Assembly (NCBI GenBank): GCA_000174895.1
Contig: ACOK01000101.1
Span: forward strand, 1 to 47,810
Source of the DNA: Ruminococcus flavefaciens FD-1
Lineage (GTDB): Bacteria; Bacillota; Clostridia; Oscillospirales; Ruminococcaceae
Direction: 5' to 3'
DNA length: 47,810 nucleotides
Of this stretch, positions 18,320-26,587 are shown piece after piece. Each line of letters begins with the position of its first letter. Position 1 is the first letter of the stretch. The position numbers were made by a program, and so were the translations under genes. Under the pieces are notes generated by a model. That model worked only from the letters and a program-made list of their open reading frames with translations. It was not told the origin of the DNA and did not search any database.

Positions 18320-18457
18320 ATGAAACATATCAAGACTATCAATAAGGCTAATCTCAAGGAATCTGCTAAGAAGGGCGGCTGCGGCAAGTGCCAGGCTTCA
18401 TGTCAGTCAGCTTGCAAGACTTCATGCACAGTTGCTAACCAGAAGTGCGAGAGATAA
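18320..18457 (+). CDS. scfA: Six-cysteine ranthipeptide precursor SCIFF
   Basis: This small ORF encodes exactly 45 residues with six cysteines (C21, C24, C28, C32, C36, C43), the definition of SCIFF (six cysteines in forty-five residues). The N-terminal leader begins MKHIKTINKANLKESAKKGG; the core has C-x2-C-x3-C-x3-C-x3-C spacing with Ala, Ser, Thr and Lys as possible acceptors. The adjacent radical SAM/SPASM enzyme forms Cys-to-residue thioether bridges of the ranthipeptide type. In related clostridia the product is linked to quorum-type regulation, but its role here is not established. ATG at 18320 follows GGAGG (18307-18311) by 8 bases. A strong promoter and a terminator directly downstream imply high expression independent of scfB. 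Confidence 0.96.
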   Translation: MKHIKTINKANLKESAKKGGCGKCQASCQSACKTSCTVANQKCER

Positions 18458-18479
18458 GTCCATATTATGGTAAGACACT

Positions 18480-18510
18480 GAGGCAGTATGAAAATGCTGC
18501 CTCTATTTTT
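18480..18510 (+). terminator. Intrinsic terminator/attenuator between scfA and scfB
   Basis: GAGGCAGTAT-GAAA-ATGCTGCCTC, a 10-bp stem with GAAA tetraloop, followed by TATTTTTT. It separates precursor and maturase, so scfB should be read by partial readthrough. Confidence 0.88.
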
Positions 18511-18528
18511 TACGAAAGGTTGTTTTGA

Positions 18529-19896
18529 ATGATACATAAGTACAAGCTCAACGGCTTCAATATAGTTCTGGATGTCAACAGCGGCGGTGTTCATCTGGTG
18601 GACGATATGACATATGATCTGCTCGATCTTATACAGCCGCCATTCGAGGATGAATGTCCTCAGCAGGTGCTGGATAAGCTCACTGACAAATATCCCGCTG
18701 ACGAAATTAGCACTTGCTATGACGAAATCGTGGAGCTTTACAACGACAAGATCCTCTTTTCCGAGGATGATTACGAGAAGTACGCAAAGTATTCCGTTGC
18801 TTCTCCTGTAAAGGCTATGTGCCTGAATATCGCCCATGACTGTCAGCTCAGATGTAAGTACTGCTTCGCTTCCACAGGCGATTTCGGCAAGGGACGCAAG
18901 CTCATGTCACTGGAAACAGGCAAACACGCTATCGACTTCCTGCTGGAGAATTCAGGTGACAGACCTAACCTGGAACTGGACTTCTTCGGCGGCGAACCGC
19001 TTATGAATTTCAACGTGGTAAAGCAGATAGTCGAGTACGCAAGAAGCCGTGAAAAGGAATACAACAAGAAGTTCCGCTTCACTATCACTACCAACGGACT
19101 CCTTCTTGACGATGACAAGATCGACTTTATCAATAAGGAAATGTCAAACGTTGTTCTCTCCATCGACGGCAGAAAGGAAGTCAATGACTATTTCCGTGTA
19201 CTCCCTAACGGTCAGGGATGCTATGATATGATAATGCCCAAGTACAAGAAGCTTGTTGAGGGCAGAGGTGACAAGGAGTACTACGTAAGAGGTACTTTCA
19301 CCAACCGCAACAAGGACTTCAGCAACGACGTTTTTGCTCTGTACGAAGCAGGATTTGACCAGATATCAGTTGAGCCGGTTGTAGGCGATTCCGATGAGTA
19401 CGCACTTGTCATGGACGATCTCCCTGAGATCTTCAAGGAGTACGAGAGACTTGCCGACCGTATCATCGAAAACGAGAAAAACGGCAGGAAGTTCAATTTC
19501 TTCCACTTCATGATAGATCTGGATCAGGGTCCCTGCGCTATCAAGCGTCTGAGAGGCTGCGGCTGCGGCAACGACTATGTGGCTGTAACTCCCGACGGCG
19601 ATATCTTCCCATGCCATCAGTTTGTAGGTATCGACGAGTACAAGATGGGCAACATTGACGAGGGCACATTCGATCAGGAAATGAAAAAGGACTTCGCAGC
19701 TGCTCATGTATACTCAAAGCCAGACTGCCGTGAGTGCTGGGCTAAGTTCTATTGCAGCGGCGGATGTAATGCCAACAATTACCAGTACGAAGGCGATATC
19801 CGCAAGGCTCACAAGATCTCATGCGAGCTCGAAAAGAAGCGCCTTGAGTGTGCTATCATGCTGAAAGCTATGCGTATGTACGGAGATGCTGAGTAA
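18529..19896 (+). CDS. scfB: Radical SAM/SPASM thioether-forming SCIFF maturase
   Basis: The 455-aa enzyme installs thioether cross-links in the SCIFF peptide. An N-terminal peptide-binding RRE-like region (residues 1-85, opening HKYKLNGFNIVLDVNSGGVH) precedes the radical SAM core with CQLRCKYCF (C105, C109, C112), which holds the SAM-binding 4Fe-4S cluster. FFGGEPLMNF is the GGE motif. The C-terminal SPASM domain carries CAIKRLRGCGCGNDYVAVTP, FPCHQFVG and CRECWAKFYCSGGCNANN, ligands for auxiliary clusters. Length is as expected for the family (CteB-like). ATG at 18529 follows AAAGG. It is the second gene of the scfA unit, and its stop codon touches a palindromic element. Confidence 0.96.
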   Translation: MIHKYKLNGFNIVLDVNSGGVHLVDDMTYDLLDLIQPPFEDECPQQVLDKLTDKYPADEISTCYDEIVELYNDKILFSEDDYEKYAKYSVASPVKAMCLNIAHDCQLRCKYCFASTGDFGKGRKLMSLETGKHAIDFLLENSGDRPNLELDFFGGEPLMNFNVVKQIVEYARSREKEYNKKFRFTITTNGLLLDDDKIDFINKEMSNVVLSIDGRKEVNDYFRVLPNGQGCYDMIMPKYKKLVEGRGDKEYYVRGTFTNRNKDFSNDVFALYEAGFDQISVEPVVGDSDEYALVMDDLPEIFKEYERLADRIIENEKNGRKFNFFHFMIDLDQGPCAIKRLRGCGCGNDYVAVTPDGDIFPCHQFVGIDEYKMGNIDEGTFDQEMKKDFAAAHVYSKPDCRECWAKFYCSGGCNANNYQYEGDIRKAHKISCELEKKRLECAIMLKAMRMYGDAE

Positions 19897-20071
19897 AGGC
19901 AACACCGCACAAAGCCCGCCTGACGGCTTTGCACTGAATCTGCGGACATATTTTCCGTCATCTTGCATAGAAATCCCTTGACATACGATAGTATGCCTGC
20001 GGAATTTCTATACAATCTGACGAAAAAATCTGTCGGCGCATCTTCAGCACAAGCTTTGTGCGGTGTTGCCT
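19897..20071. mobile_element. 175-bp fully palindromic element after scfB
   Basis: Perfect 19-bp inverted ends AGGCAACACCGCACAAAGC (19897-19915) and its complement (20053-20071). The interior is also an imperfect palindrome: ATTTTCCGTCATCTTGCATAG on the left answers TATACAATCTGACGAAAAAAT on the right, with ATACGATAGTAT at the centre. It starts at the first base after the scfB stop codon. There is no coding capacity. The last 13 bases of the inverted end recur as arms of the terminator at 38294-38329. As RNA it would make one long hairpin and could end scfB transcription. Confidence 0.8.
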
Positions 20072-20077
20072 AAACAG

Positions 20078-20287
20078 AAAGTAGGGACGGCCAATGGCCG
20101 TCCTTTTTAATGCGGTAAAAGAATGGAGAATTGAGAATTGAAAATGGAGAATGTAGGGGCCGCCTATGGCGGTCCTCGATCCATAAATGTGATGAATCAA
20201 CTGTAGGGGCGCTTTCCGAGCGCCCTCGCCCTTCGTTGGTTACAATGATAACGCCGTCGGGAGCCCGAGGGCGGGCTCCCCTACACA
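20078..20287. repeat. Palindromic GTAGGG repeat cluster upstream of the ECF sigma gene
   Basis: Units GTAGGGACGGCCAATGGCCG (20081), GTAGGGGCCGCCTATGGCGG (20154), GTAGGGGCGCTTTCCGAGCG (20202) and GGGAGCCCGAGGGCGGGCTC (20259) with an AATTGAGAATTGAAAATGGA run between. The sequence 20288-20475 after it is AT-rich and holds the unassigned sigma-gene promoter; I recognise nothing else there. Confidence 0.65.
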
Positions 20288-20475
20288 TTGTTTTTAATAT
20301 TATGCACTAATTACTGATGGTAGGCAATACGTTAATTGTGTAATCATACAAAAGAAGAAAAATAATGCAGCACTTTCGCAGCTTCATACGACTATGGTTT
20401 ATGTAAAGCGAAAAACGATCAACATTACTGAGTGCGCATAAGTATTTGTGGGATCAGACTTCGGGAGGTAAAATA

Positions 20476-21036
20476 ATGACCGCAATGGAATTGAATGATC
20501 TTATGCGAAGATCCCCTGATGAGATGTATCGGGCTCTTCTGAAAGAACTGGGACGATATGTCTATGTCATAGTGTTCAACAAGCTGAGAAGCTGCGGAAC
20601 TAATGAAGATATTGAAGAATGTGTCAGCGACGTATTCGCTGAACTGTTTATAGCTGTCGAGGACGGCAAAGTCAATGATGTGAGGAGGATGGCAGCAGCT
20701 ATCGCTCAGCGCAGAGCTGTCGATCACTTCCGCAGACTTTCTGCAAAAGGCAGAGACACCGTATCCGTCGATGATGAGGAATTTCCGGAAATGGCAGATG
20801 CCTTTGACGTGGAGGGAATATCTGACAGTAACGAGGTAAGGCGCATACTGCTGAGAGAGATCAATTCTCTCGGTGAGCCTGATTCAACGATACTGATACA
20901 GAAATTCTACTACAACAAAACGTCAGCCGAAATAGCCAAAACCGTAAGAATGACCGCTTCGTCGGTGCGTTCACGCTGTACAAGAGCGATGGAACGCCTG
21001 AAAGTATCACTTACAGCAGTGGGTATCACACGATAG
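20476..21036 (+). CDS. ECF-type sigma-70 family factor
   Basis: A 186-aa small sigma factor. Region 2 lies at about residues 15-95 (EDIEECVSDVFAELF, QRRAVDHFRRL), region 4 at about 125-180 with a helix-turn-helix NKTSAEIAKTVRMTASSVRS. Regions 1 and 3 are missing, as in ECF factors, which direct RNA polymerase to specialised promoters. The start was set to ATG 20476, 7 bases after GGGAGG (20463-20468); the longer frame from 20446 has no ribosome binding site. The next gene begins 9 bases after its stop and encodes a single-span membrane protein, the standard sigma/anti-sigma arrangement. Confidence 0.9.
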   Translation: MTAMELNDLMRRSPDEMYRALLKELGRYVYVIVFNKLRSCGTNEDIEECVSDVFAELFIAVEDGKVNDVRRMAAAIAQRRAVDHFRRLSAKGRDTVSVDDEEFPEMADAFDVEGISDSNEVRRILLREINSLGEPDSTILIQKFYYNKTSAEIAKTVRMTASSVRSRCTRAMERLKVSLTAVGITR

Positions 21037-21045
21037 GAGGCAGCT

Positions 21046-22305
21046 ATGGAAAAGAGAAATATGTTTGATCTTCTTGAAGATTCGGATGAGGGGGAGCTTG
21101 CTATGATAGACCGCCTTACTCCCGAGCTCAGTGAAGAGCAGTTTGAAAGAATACTCGAAATGAGTAAAAGAAAGAGAAATATAATCAGAGCATCAAAAGA
21201 AAGAAATAATATAAATATGACCACAGCAGGATTTGCAGAGGACGAAGTGACAGGTGTTGAGGAATACAAACGTCCCACAATTTTAAAGATAGCAGCTACA
21301 GCGGCTTCACTTATTCTTCTCGGCGGCGGACTTGCACTCGGACACAACCTGCTGAAGCGTTCAAATACTGTTGAGCCGGATATCGTGCCCAATGTTGCCG
21401 CAGTAACGGTTACTACCACAAATGCAGCTACCGACGACAAAAATGCCGCAGTTACAACAGTTACGGCTGATGTTACAGCTGAGGTCAGCGGTACAGCCGT
21501 GGATACTACCGCAGTTTCCTCCGCACAGGCAGGCACAACTGCTCCCGTATCTTCTCAGGTACAGGCACAGACTCAGGCAGCTGCGACAAATGCCGGAAAT
21601 ACAGCCGAAGAACCTGCTGTTACCGAAAATCCTGCTTACAGGGCAGAGGCTGAGGAATGGTCACGAAACTACTTTGATGCAAAGGATATTCTTCTTCTGA
21701 ACTATGACTATCTGGATATGAGTGATACATTTGAAGCACAGCGACTTGTTATTTACTTGGATTATGGGGCAACCGAGGAAGATCAACCTCGTGAAAACCA
21801 TACTATGACATTTGTTCATTATGTAAATCCGAAGTTCAGCAGTGTTGAAGATATCAAAGCAGACCAGGTGAAATATGTTTTCAATGATTATGATGAAAAT
21901 GGTCAGAACATGAATTCATGGATGCTTGACAGATATTATAGCATGAAAGTAGAACCCGGACAGGTCATTGAAGATAACTGGTACAATAAATATGACTACT
22001 ACCCAATATTTACTGAATATAACGGAAAAATATACAGATGCGTATATGATGACGGTCGCACGCAGTTCGGAGCGGATGATCAGGAGATGCTGAATCAGGC
22101 TTTAAATCGCAAATGGTATGTACAGAACTGCAACAGTGATTCCTTTGAATTGATTGAGTTGAGGGGAAGTTATGAAAGTTCGGGACGTTGGTATAGTGTA
22201 CAGAAATTTGACGGTGAATGGAGAGTAACAGAAATCAGAGGGCTGAATGAAGTTTATTCGGAAGATGAAATTATGAGAAAGTATGCTGAATATAAGGTGA
22301 ATTGA
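21046..22305 (+). CDS. Single-span membrane protein, putative anti-sigma factor
   Basis: 419 aa. The cytosolic N-terminus (1-80) is acidic then basic (LTPELSEEQFERILEMSKRK) and would contact the sigma factor; there is no HxxxCxxC zinc anti-sigma motif. A membrane segment lies near residues 85-102 (IAATAASLILLGGGLALG). A Thr/Ala/Val-rich stalk follows (about 115-200), then an exported domain of ~210 residues rich in Tyr, Asp and Trp, without cysteines in pairs, of no family I recognise. The role is inferred from its position 9 bases after the ECF gene and its topology. ATG has GGAGG 5 bases upstream. From about 21700 the codon choice becomes more AT-rich than in the first half, which may mark a swapped sensor domain. 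Confidence 0.75.
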   Translation: MEKRNMFDLLEDSDEGELAMIDRLTPELSEEQFERILEMSKRKRNIIRASKERNNINMTTAGFAEDEVTGVEEYKRPTILKIAATAASLILLGGGLALGHNLLKRSNTVEPDIVPNVAAVTVTTTNAATDDKNAAVTTVTADVTAEVSGTAVDTTAVSSAQAGTTAPVSSQVQAQTQAAATNAGNTAEEPAVTENPAYRAEAEEWSRNYFDAKDILLLNYDYLDMSDTFEAQRLVIYLDYGATEEDQPRENHTMTFVHYVNPKFSSVEDIKADQVKYVFNDYDENGQNMNSWMLDRYYSMKVEPGQVIEDNWYNKYDYYPIFTEYNGKIYRCVYDDGRTQFGADDQEMLNQALNRKWYVQNCNSDSFELIELRGSYESSGRWYSVQKFDGEWRVTEIRGLNEVYSEDEIMRKYAEYKVN

Positions 22306-22367
22306 CAGTCTTGAAATTATCTCCAAAAATATGATGCAAACCAACCCAAAAACGTTCAAAACGATGA

Positions 22368-22402
22368 AAAAAGCGGAGAAGCCTTGACTTCTCCGCTTTT
22401 AT
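22368..22402 (+). terminator. Terminator of the sigma/anti-sigma unit
   Basis: Perfect 12-bp stem AAAGCGGAGAAG / CTTCTCCGCTTT (22370-22399) followed by TATATATT. Confidence 0.88.
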
Positions 22403-22412
22403 ATATTATAAT
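22384..22412 (+). promoter_or_regulatory. Probable rpoB promoter overlapping the upstream terminator
   Basis: TTGACT (22384-22389), 17-bp spacer, TATAAT (22407-22412). The -35 lies in the terminator loop and right arm. It would give a leader of ~140 bases before rpoB. Confidence 0.55.
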
Positions 22413-22561
22413 AATATAATGTATCAATATGGAATAATGTCCCTATTATCATGTAATTATATCATACAAAATCGCACTTGTCAATAGTTTTCTGAAAAAA
22501 CTTTTGCGGCGCTTTTATGATATGTCCGCCAAAACACCGAATCAGTAAGGAGGATCCGCCT

Positions 22562-25500
22562 ATGGTGAATGTTACACCTAAGCAGCTTGGAAAAAATGTC
22601 AGAATGAGTTTCGGCAAGATCACCGAGCCCCTTGAAATGCCGAACCTTATCGAGGTACAGAAGAACTCGTATCAGTGGTTCAGAGAAGAAGGACTCCGTG
22701 AAGTCTTCCGTGATATGACCGCTATCACCGATTATAACGGCAACCTCGTTCTCAACTTCAAGGACTATCGCTTCGACGATACACCTAAGTATACTCTCGC
22801 AGAATGTAAGTCGAGAGGCGCTACGTATCAGGTAGCTATGCGTGCTACTGCTACACTCGCAAACAAGGAAACGGGCGCTGTCAGCGAAAGCGAGATCTAT
22901 ATGGGCGACTTTCCGCTCATGACAGACAGCGGTACCTTCGTTATCAACGGCGCAGAGCGTGTTATCGTTTCACAGCTGGTTCGTTCACCGGGCGTTTACT
23001 ACGCTTTCGAGAAGGACAAGACAGGTAAGGACCTTTTCAATACCACAGTCATCCCTAACCGTGGTGCATGGCTGGAATACGAAATGGATTCCAACGACGT
23101 TGTCTATGTCCGTATAGATAAAAACCGTAAGATCCCGATCACTACCTTCATCAGAGCCCTCGGCGAAGAAGGTACGGATGAGGAGATCTACGCTACTTTC
23201 GGCGAGGATGACCGCCTTAAGCAGACTATCCTCCAGAAGGATCAGACAAAGAACAAGTCTGACGCTCTCATCGACGTTTACAAGAAGCTCCGTCCGGGCG
23301 AGCCTCCAACGGTCGAGAGCTCACTGACTCACCTCAATAACCTCTTCTTCGACGCAAAGAGATATGATCTCTGCCGCTTCGGACGCTACAAGTACAACAA
23401 GAAGCTGGGTATCGCTTCACGTCTTTCAGGCCATGTTCTCGCTCAGCCCGTTATCAATGAGATGACAGGCGAGATCCTTGCTGATGCAGGCGAGACCATC
23501 ACCTACGACAAGGCCTGCGAGATCGAGCAGGCAGGTGTATACGAGGCTTTCGTAACAGTTGAGGCTAAGGAGTACTACACTGACGACCGTGGCGAGACAT
23601 CTATCCGCATGGTCGAGAAGACAGTAAAGATCATCGGTAACGGCATGGTCGATATCAAGGGCTATGTTGATTTCGATGCAGAAAAGTACGGCATCAACGA
23701 GAAGGTTTCCTTCAAGGTTCTCAAGAACATCCTTGAGACAGCAGCAGATGCTGACGAACTTGAGGAAATGGTAAAGAAGATGGCTGACGACCTGGTTCCG
23801 AAGCACATCATCCTCGACGATATCATCGCTACCATCAGCTACTTCATCAACCTCTGCGAGGGCGTAGGTACTGTTGACGATATCGACCACCTCGGAAACA
23901 GACGTATCCGCAGCGTCGGCGAGCTCCTCCAGAACCAGTTCCGCATCGGTTATGCTCGTATGGAAAGAAGCATCCGTGAGAGAATGAACATCCAGACTCA
24001 GGATGTCAACACACTCACACCTCAGATGCTCATCAACATCAGACCAATATCCTCAGCAATGAAGGAATTCTTCTGCTCCTCACCGCTTTCACAGTTCATG
24101 GATCAGAACACCCCTCTTGCAGAGCTTACTCATAAGAGACGTCTTTCAGCCCTCGGCCCAGGTGGTCTTTCAAGAGACCGTGCCGGATTCGAGGTACGTG
24201 ACGTTCACTACAGCCACTACGGAAGAATGTGTCCTATCGAGACTCCTGAAGGTCCTAACATCGGACTTATCTCCTATCTGGCTACTTTCGCAAGGATCAA
24301 CGAATACGGCTTCATCGAAGCTCCTTACCGTAAGGTGGACAAGGCAACAGGCGTTGTTACCAACGAGGTAGTTTACATGACTGCCGACGTTGAGGATAAC
24401 TTCATCGTTGCTCAGGCTAACGAACCTCTTACCGAAGACAGCAAGTTTGCACGTCCGAGAGTTAACGCACGTTACCGTGACCAGATCCTCGAGTGTGAGC
24501 GTGAAAAGGTAGACTACATGGATGTATCTCCTAAGATGGTCGTATCTGTAGCTACAGCAATGATCCCGTTCCTCGAAAACGATGACGCTAACCGTGCCCT
24601 CATGGGTGCCAATATGCAGCGTCAGGCAGTTCCGCTCCTCAAGACAGAGCGTCCTTTCGTTGGTACAGGTATGGAATACAAGGCAGCTGTTGACTCAGGT
24701 GTATGCGTTGTTGCTGACTGCGACGGAAAGGTAACTTACGTTGATGCTGACAAGATCCATGTTGTTGATACTACAGGTATCGAGCACAAGTATGAGCTTA
24801 TCAAGTTCAAGCGCTCCAACCAGGGTACCTGCGTAAACCAGAGACCTATCGTTGCTGTAGGCGAAGAGATCAAGAAGGGTCAGGTGCTCGCTGACGGTCC
24901 TGCTACCGCTGACGGCGAGATCTCACTCGGTAAGAATGCTCTCATCGGCTTCATGACATGGGAAGGTTACAACTACGAGGACGCTGTTCTCCTTAACGAG
25001 AGACTTGTCCGTGAAGATGTATTTACATCAGTTCATATAGAAGAATACGAGATCGAGTGCCGTGATACTAAGCTCGGACCTGAAGAGATCACAAGAGATA
25101 TCCCTAACGTTGGTGATGACGCTCTTGCAAATCTGGACGAGAACGGTATCATCCGCATCGGTTCCGAAGTAAACTCAGGCGATATCCTCGTTGGTAAGGT
25201 TACACCTAAGGGTGAAACAGAACTTACCGCCGAGGAAAGACTCCTCCGTGCTATTTTCGGTGAAAAGGCAAGAGAAGTCCGTGATAACTCACTGAAGGTG
25301 CCTCACGGTGAATCAGGTGTTATCGTTGATGTCAAGGTATTTACCCGTGAGAACTGCGATGAGCTGTCAGCAGGCGTAAATATGCGTGTAATCTGCTACA
25401 TCGCTCAGAAGCGTAAGATCACTGTCGGCGATAAGATGGCCGGCCGTCACGGTAACAAGGGTGTCGTTTCACGTATCCTTCCTGAGGAAGATATGCCATT

Positions 25501-26482
25501 CCTCCCCGATGGTACACCTCTCGACATCGTTCTTAATCCTCTCGGCGTTCCTTCACGAATGAACATCGGTCAGGTACTTGAAGTCCACCTCGGTATGGCT
25601 TGTAAGGCACTTGGCTGGCACATCATGACCCCTGTATTCGACGGCGCTCACGAAGATGATATCCGTGAATGCTTCAAGCAGGCTAATGAACACGCTCAGG
25701 AACACAAGGACGATATGTTCGAGCTGAAGGCTATGGATAAGGTAATCAATCCTAATGCTCTGGAATTCACAGAAGATTGTAAGTTCACACTCTACGACGG
25801 ACGTACAGGTGAAAAGTTCGACAACCGTGTAACTGTGGGCTATATGTACTACCTCAAGCTCCACCACCTAGTTGACGATAAGATCCACGCTCGTTCAGTC
25901 GGTCCTTACGCTCTCGTTACTCAGCAGCCTCTGGGCGGTAAGGCTCAGTTCGGCGGACAGCGTTTCGGTGAGATGGAAGTTTGGGCCCTCGAGGCTTACG
26001 GTGCTGCTTACACCCTCCAGGAGATCCTTACAGTCAAGTCAGACGATACTATCGGACGTGTCAATACTTACGAAGCTATCGTCAAGGGACAGAACGTTCC
26101 TACTCCGGGTATCCCTGAATCATTCAAGGTACTTATCAAGGAAATGCAGTCACTCTGTCTGGATGTCAAGGTACTTGATATCAATCAGGAAGAGATCGAC
26201 CTCAAGCAGAACTTCGATGACGAAGATCCTATGCCTTCACATGATTCCTTTGCAGATGAGGATACCGCAGATACAACAAGCTACTCCGACGGTGAGATCG
26301 GCGACGCCGGATTCAGCATGGACGGCGATGAGGACGGCGAAAGCGACCTCGGCCTCGATGACGGCGACGATGTTTTCAGCTTCGATGATGATGAGGATGA
26401 AGACGATCTTGCTCTCGGCGATGACGATGAAGGCGATTTCTACGACAGCCTCGACATCGACGACTCCTCCGACGAGGACTAA
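22562..26482 (+). CDS. rpoB: RNA polymerase beta subunit
   Basis: A 1306-aa core polymerase subunit forming half of the active cleft. Recognisable blocks include [17 protein letters not shown] at the start, the rifampicin region [20 protein letters not shown] (no resistance substitution seen), [15 protein letters not shown] and the C-terminal [19 protein letters not shown]. Start ATG 22562 follows AAGGAGGA by 8 bases; the longer frame to 22517 lacks support. The last 79 residues (1228-1306) form a low-complexity tail with nearly half Asp/Glu, beyond the normal end of RpoB. It lies upstream of rpoC but rplJL does not precede it. Confidence 0.98.
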   Translation: MVNVTPKQLGKNVRMSFGKITEPLEMPNLIEVQKNSYQWFREEGLREVFRDMTAITDYNGNLVLNFKDYRFDDTPKYTLAECKSRGATYQVAMRATATLANKETGAVSESEIYMGDFPLMTDSGTFVINGAERVIVSQLVRSPGVYYAFEKDKTGKDLFNTTVIPNRGAWLEYEMDSNDVVYVRIDKNRKIPITTFIRALGEEGTDEEIYATFGEDDRLKQTILQKDQTKNKSDALIDVYKKLRPGEPPTVESSLTHLNNLFFDAKRYDLCRFGRYKYNKKLGIASRLSGHVLAQPVINEMTGEILADAGETITYDKACEIEQAGVYEAFVTVEAKEYYTDDRGETSIRMVEKTVKIIGNGMVDIKGYVDFDAEKYGINEKVSFKVLKNILETAADADELEEMVKKMADDLVPKHIILDDIIATISYFINLCEGVGTVDDIDHLGNRRIRSVGELLQNQFRIGYARMERSIRERMNIQTQDVNTLTPQMLINIRPISSAMKEFFCSSPLSQFMDQNTPLAELTHKRRLSALGPGGLSRDRAGFEVRDVHYSHYGRMCPIETPEGPNIGLISYLATFARINEYGFIEAPYRKVDKATGVVTNEVVYMTADVEDNFIVAQANEPLTEDSKFARPRVNARYRDQILECEREKVDYMDVSPKMVVSVATAMIPFLENDDANRALMGANMQRQAVPLLKTERPFVGTGMEYKAAVDSGVCVVADCDGKVTYVDADKIHVVDTTGIEHKYELIKFKRSNQGTCVNQRPIVAVGEEIKKGQVLADGPATADGEISLGKNALIGFMTWEGYNYEDAVLLNERLVREDVFTSVHIEEYEIECRDTKLGPEEITRDIPNVGDDALANLDENGIIRIGSEVNSGDILVGKVTPKGETELTAEERLLRAIFGEKAREVRDNSLKVPHGESGVIVDVKVFTRENCDELSAGVNMRVICYIAQKRKITVGDKMAGRHGNKGVVSRILPEEDMPFLPDGTPLDIVLNPLGVPSRMNIGQVLEVHLGMACKALGWHIMTPVFDGAHEDDIRECFKQANEHAQEHKDDMFELKAMDKVINPNALEFTEDCKFTLYDGRTGEKFDNRVTVGYMYYLKLHHLVDDKIHARSVGPYALVTQQPLGGKAQFGGQRFGEMEVWALEAYGAAYTLQEILTVKSDDTIGRVNTYEAIVKGQNVPTPGIPESFKVLIKEMQSLCLDVKVLDINQEEIDLKQNFDDEDPMPSHDSFADEDTADTTSYSDGEIGDAGFSMDGDEDGESDLGLDDGDDVFSFDDDEDEDDLALGDDDEGDFYDSLDIDDSSDED

Positions 26483-26587
26483 TAAACGATCCGAAATTAA
26501 CCGTGCATATTAAATAATTGTGGATGTACCGCCTTCTGCGGCATCCGCAGTTATATGCATCATGAATTAAATTCAGGAGGTAGCAGT

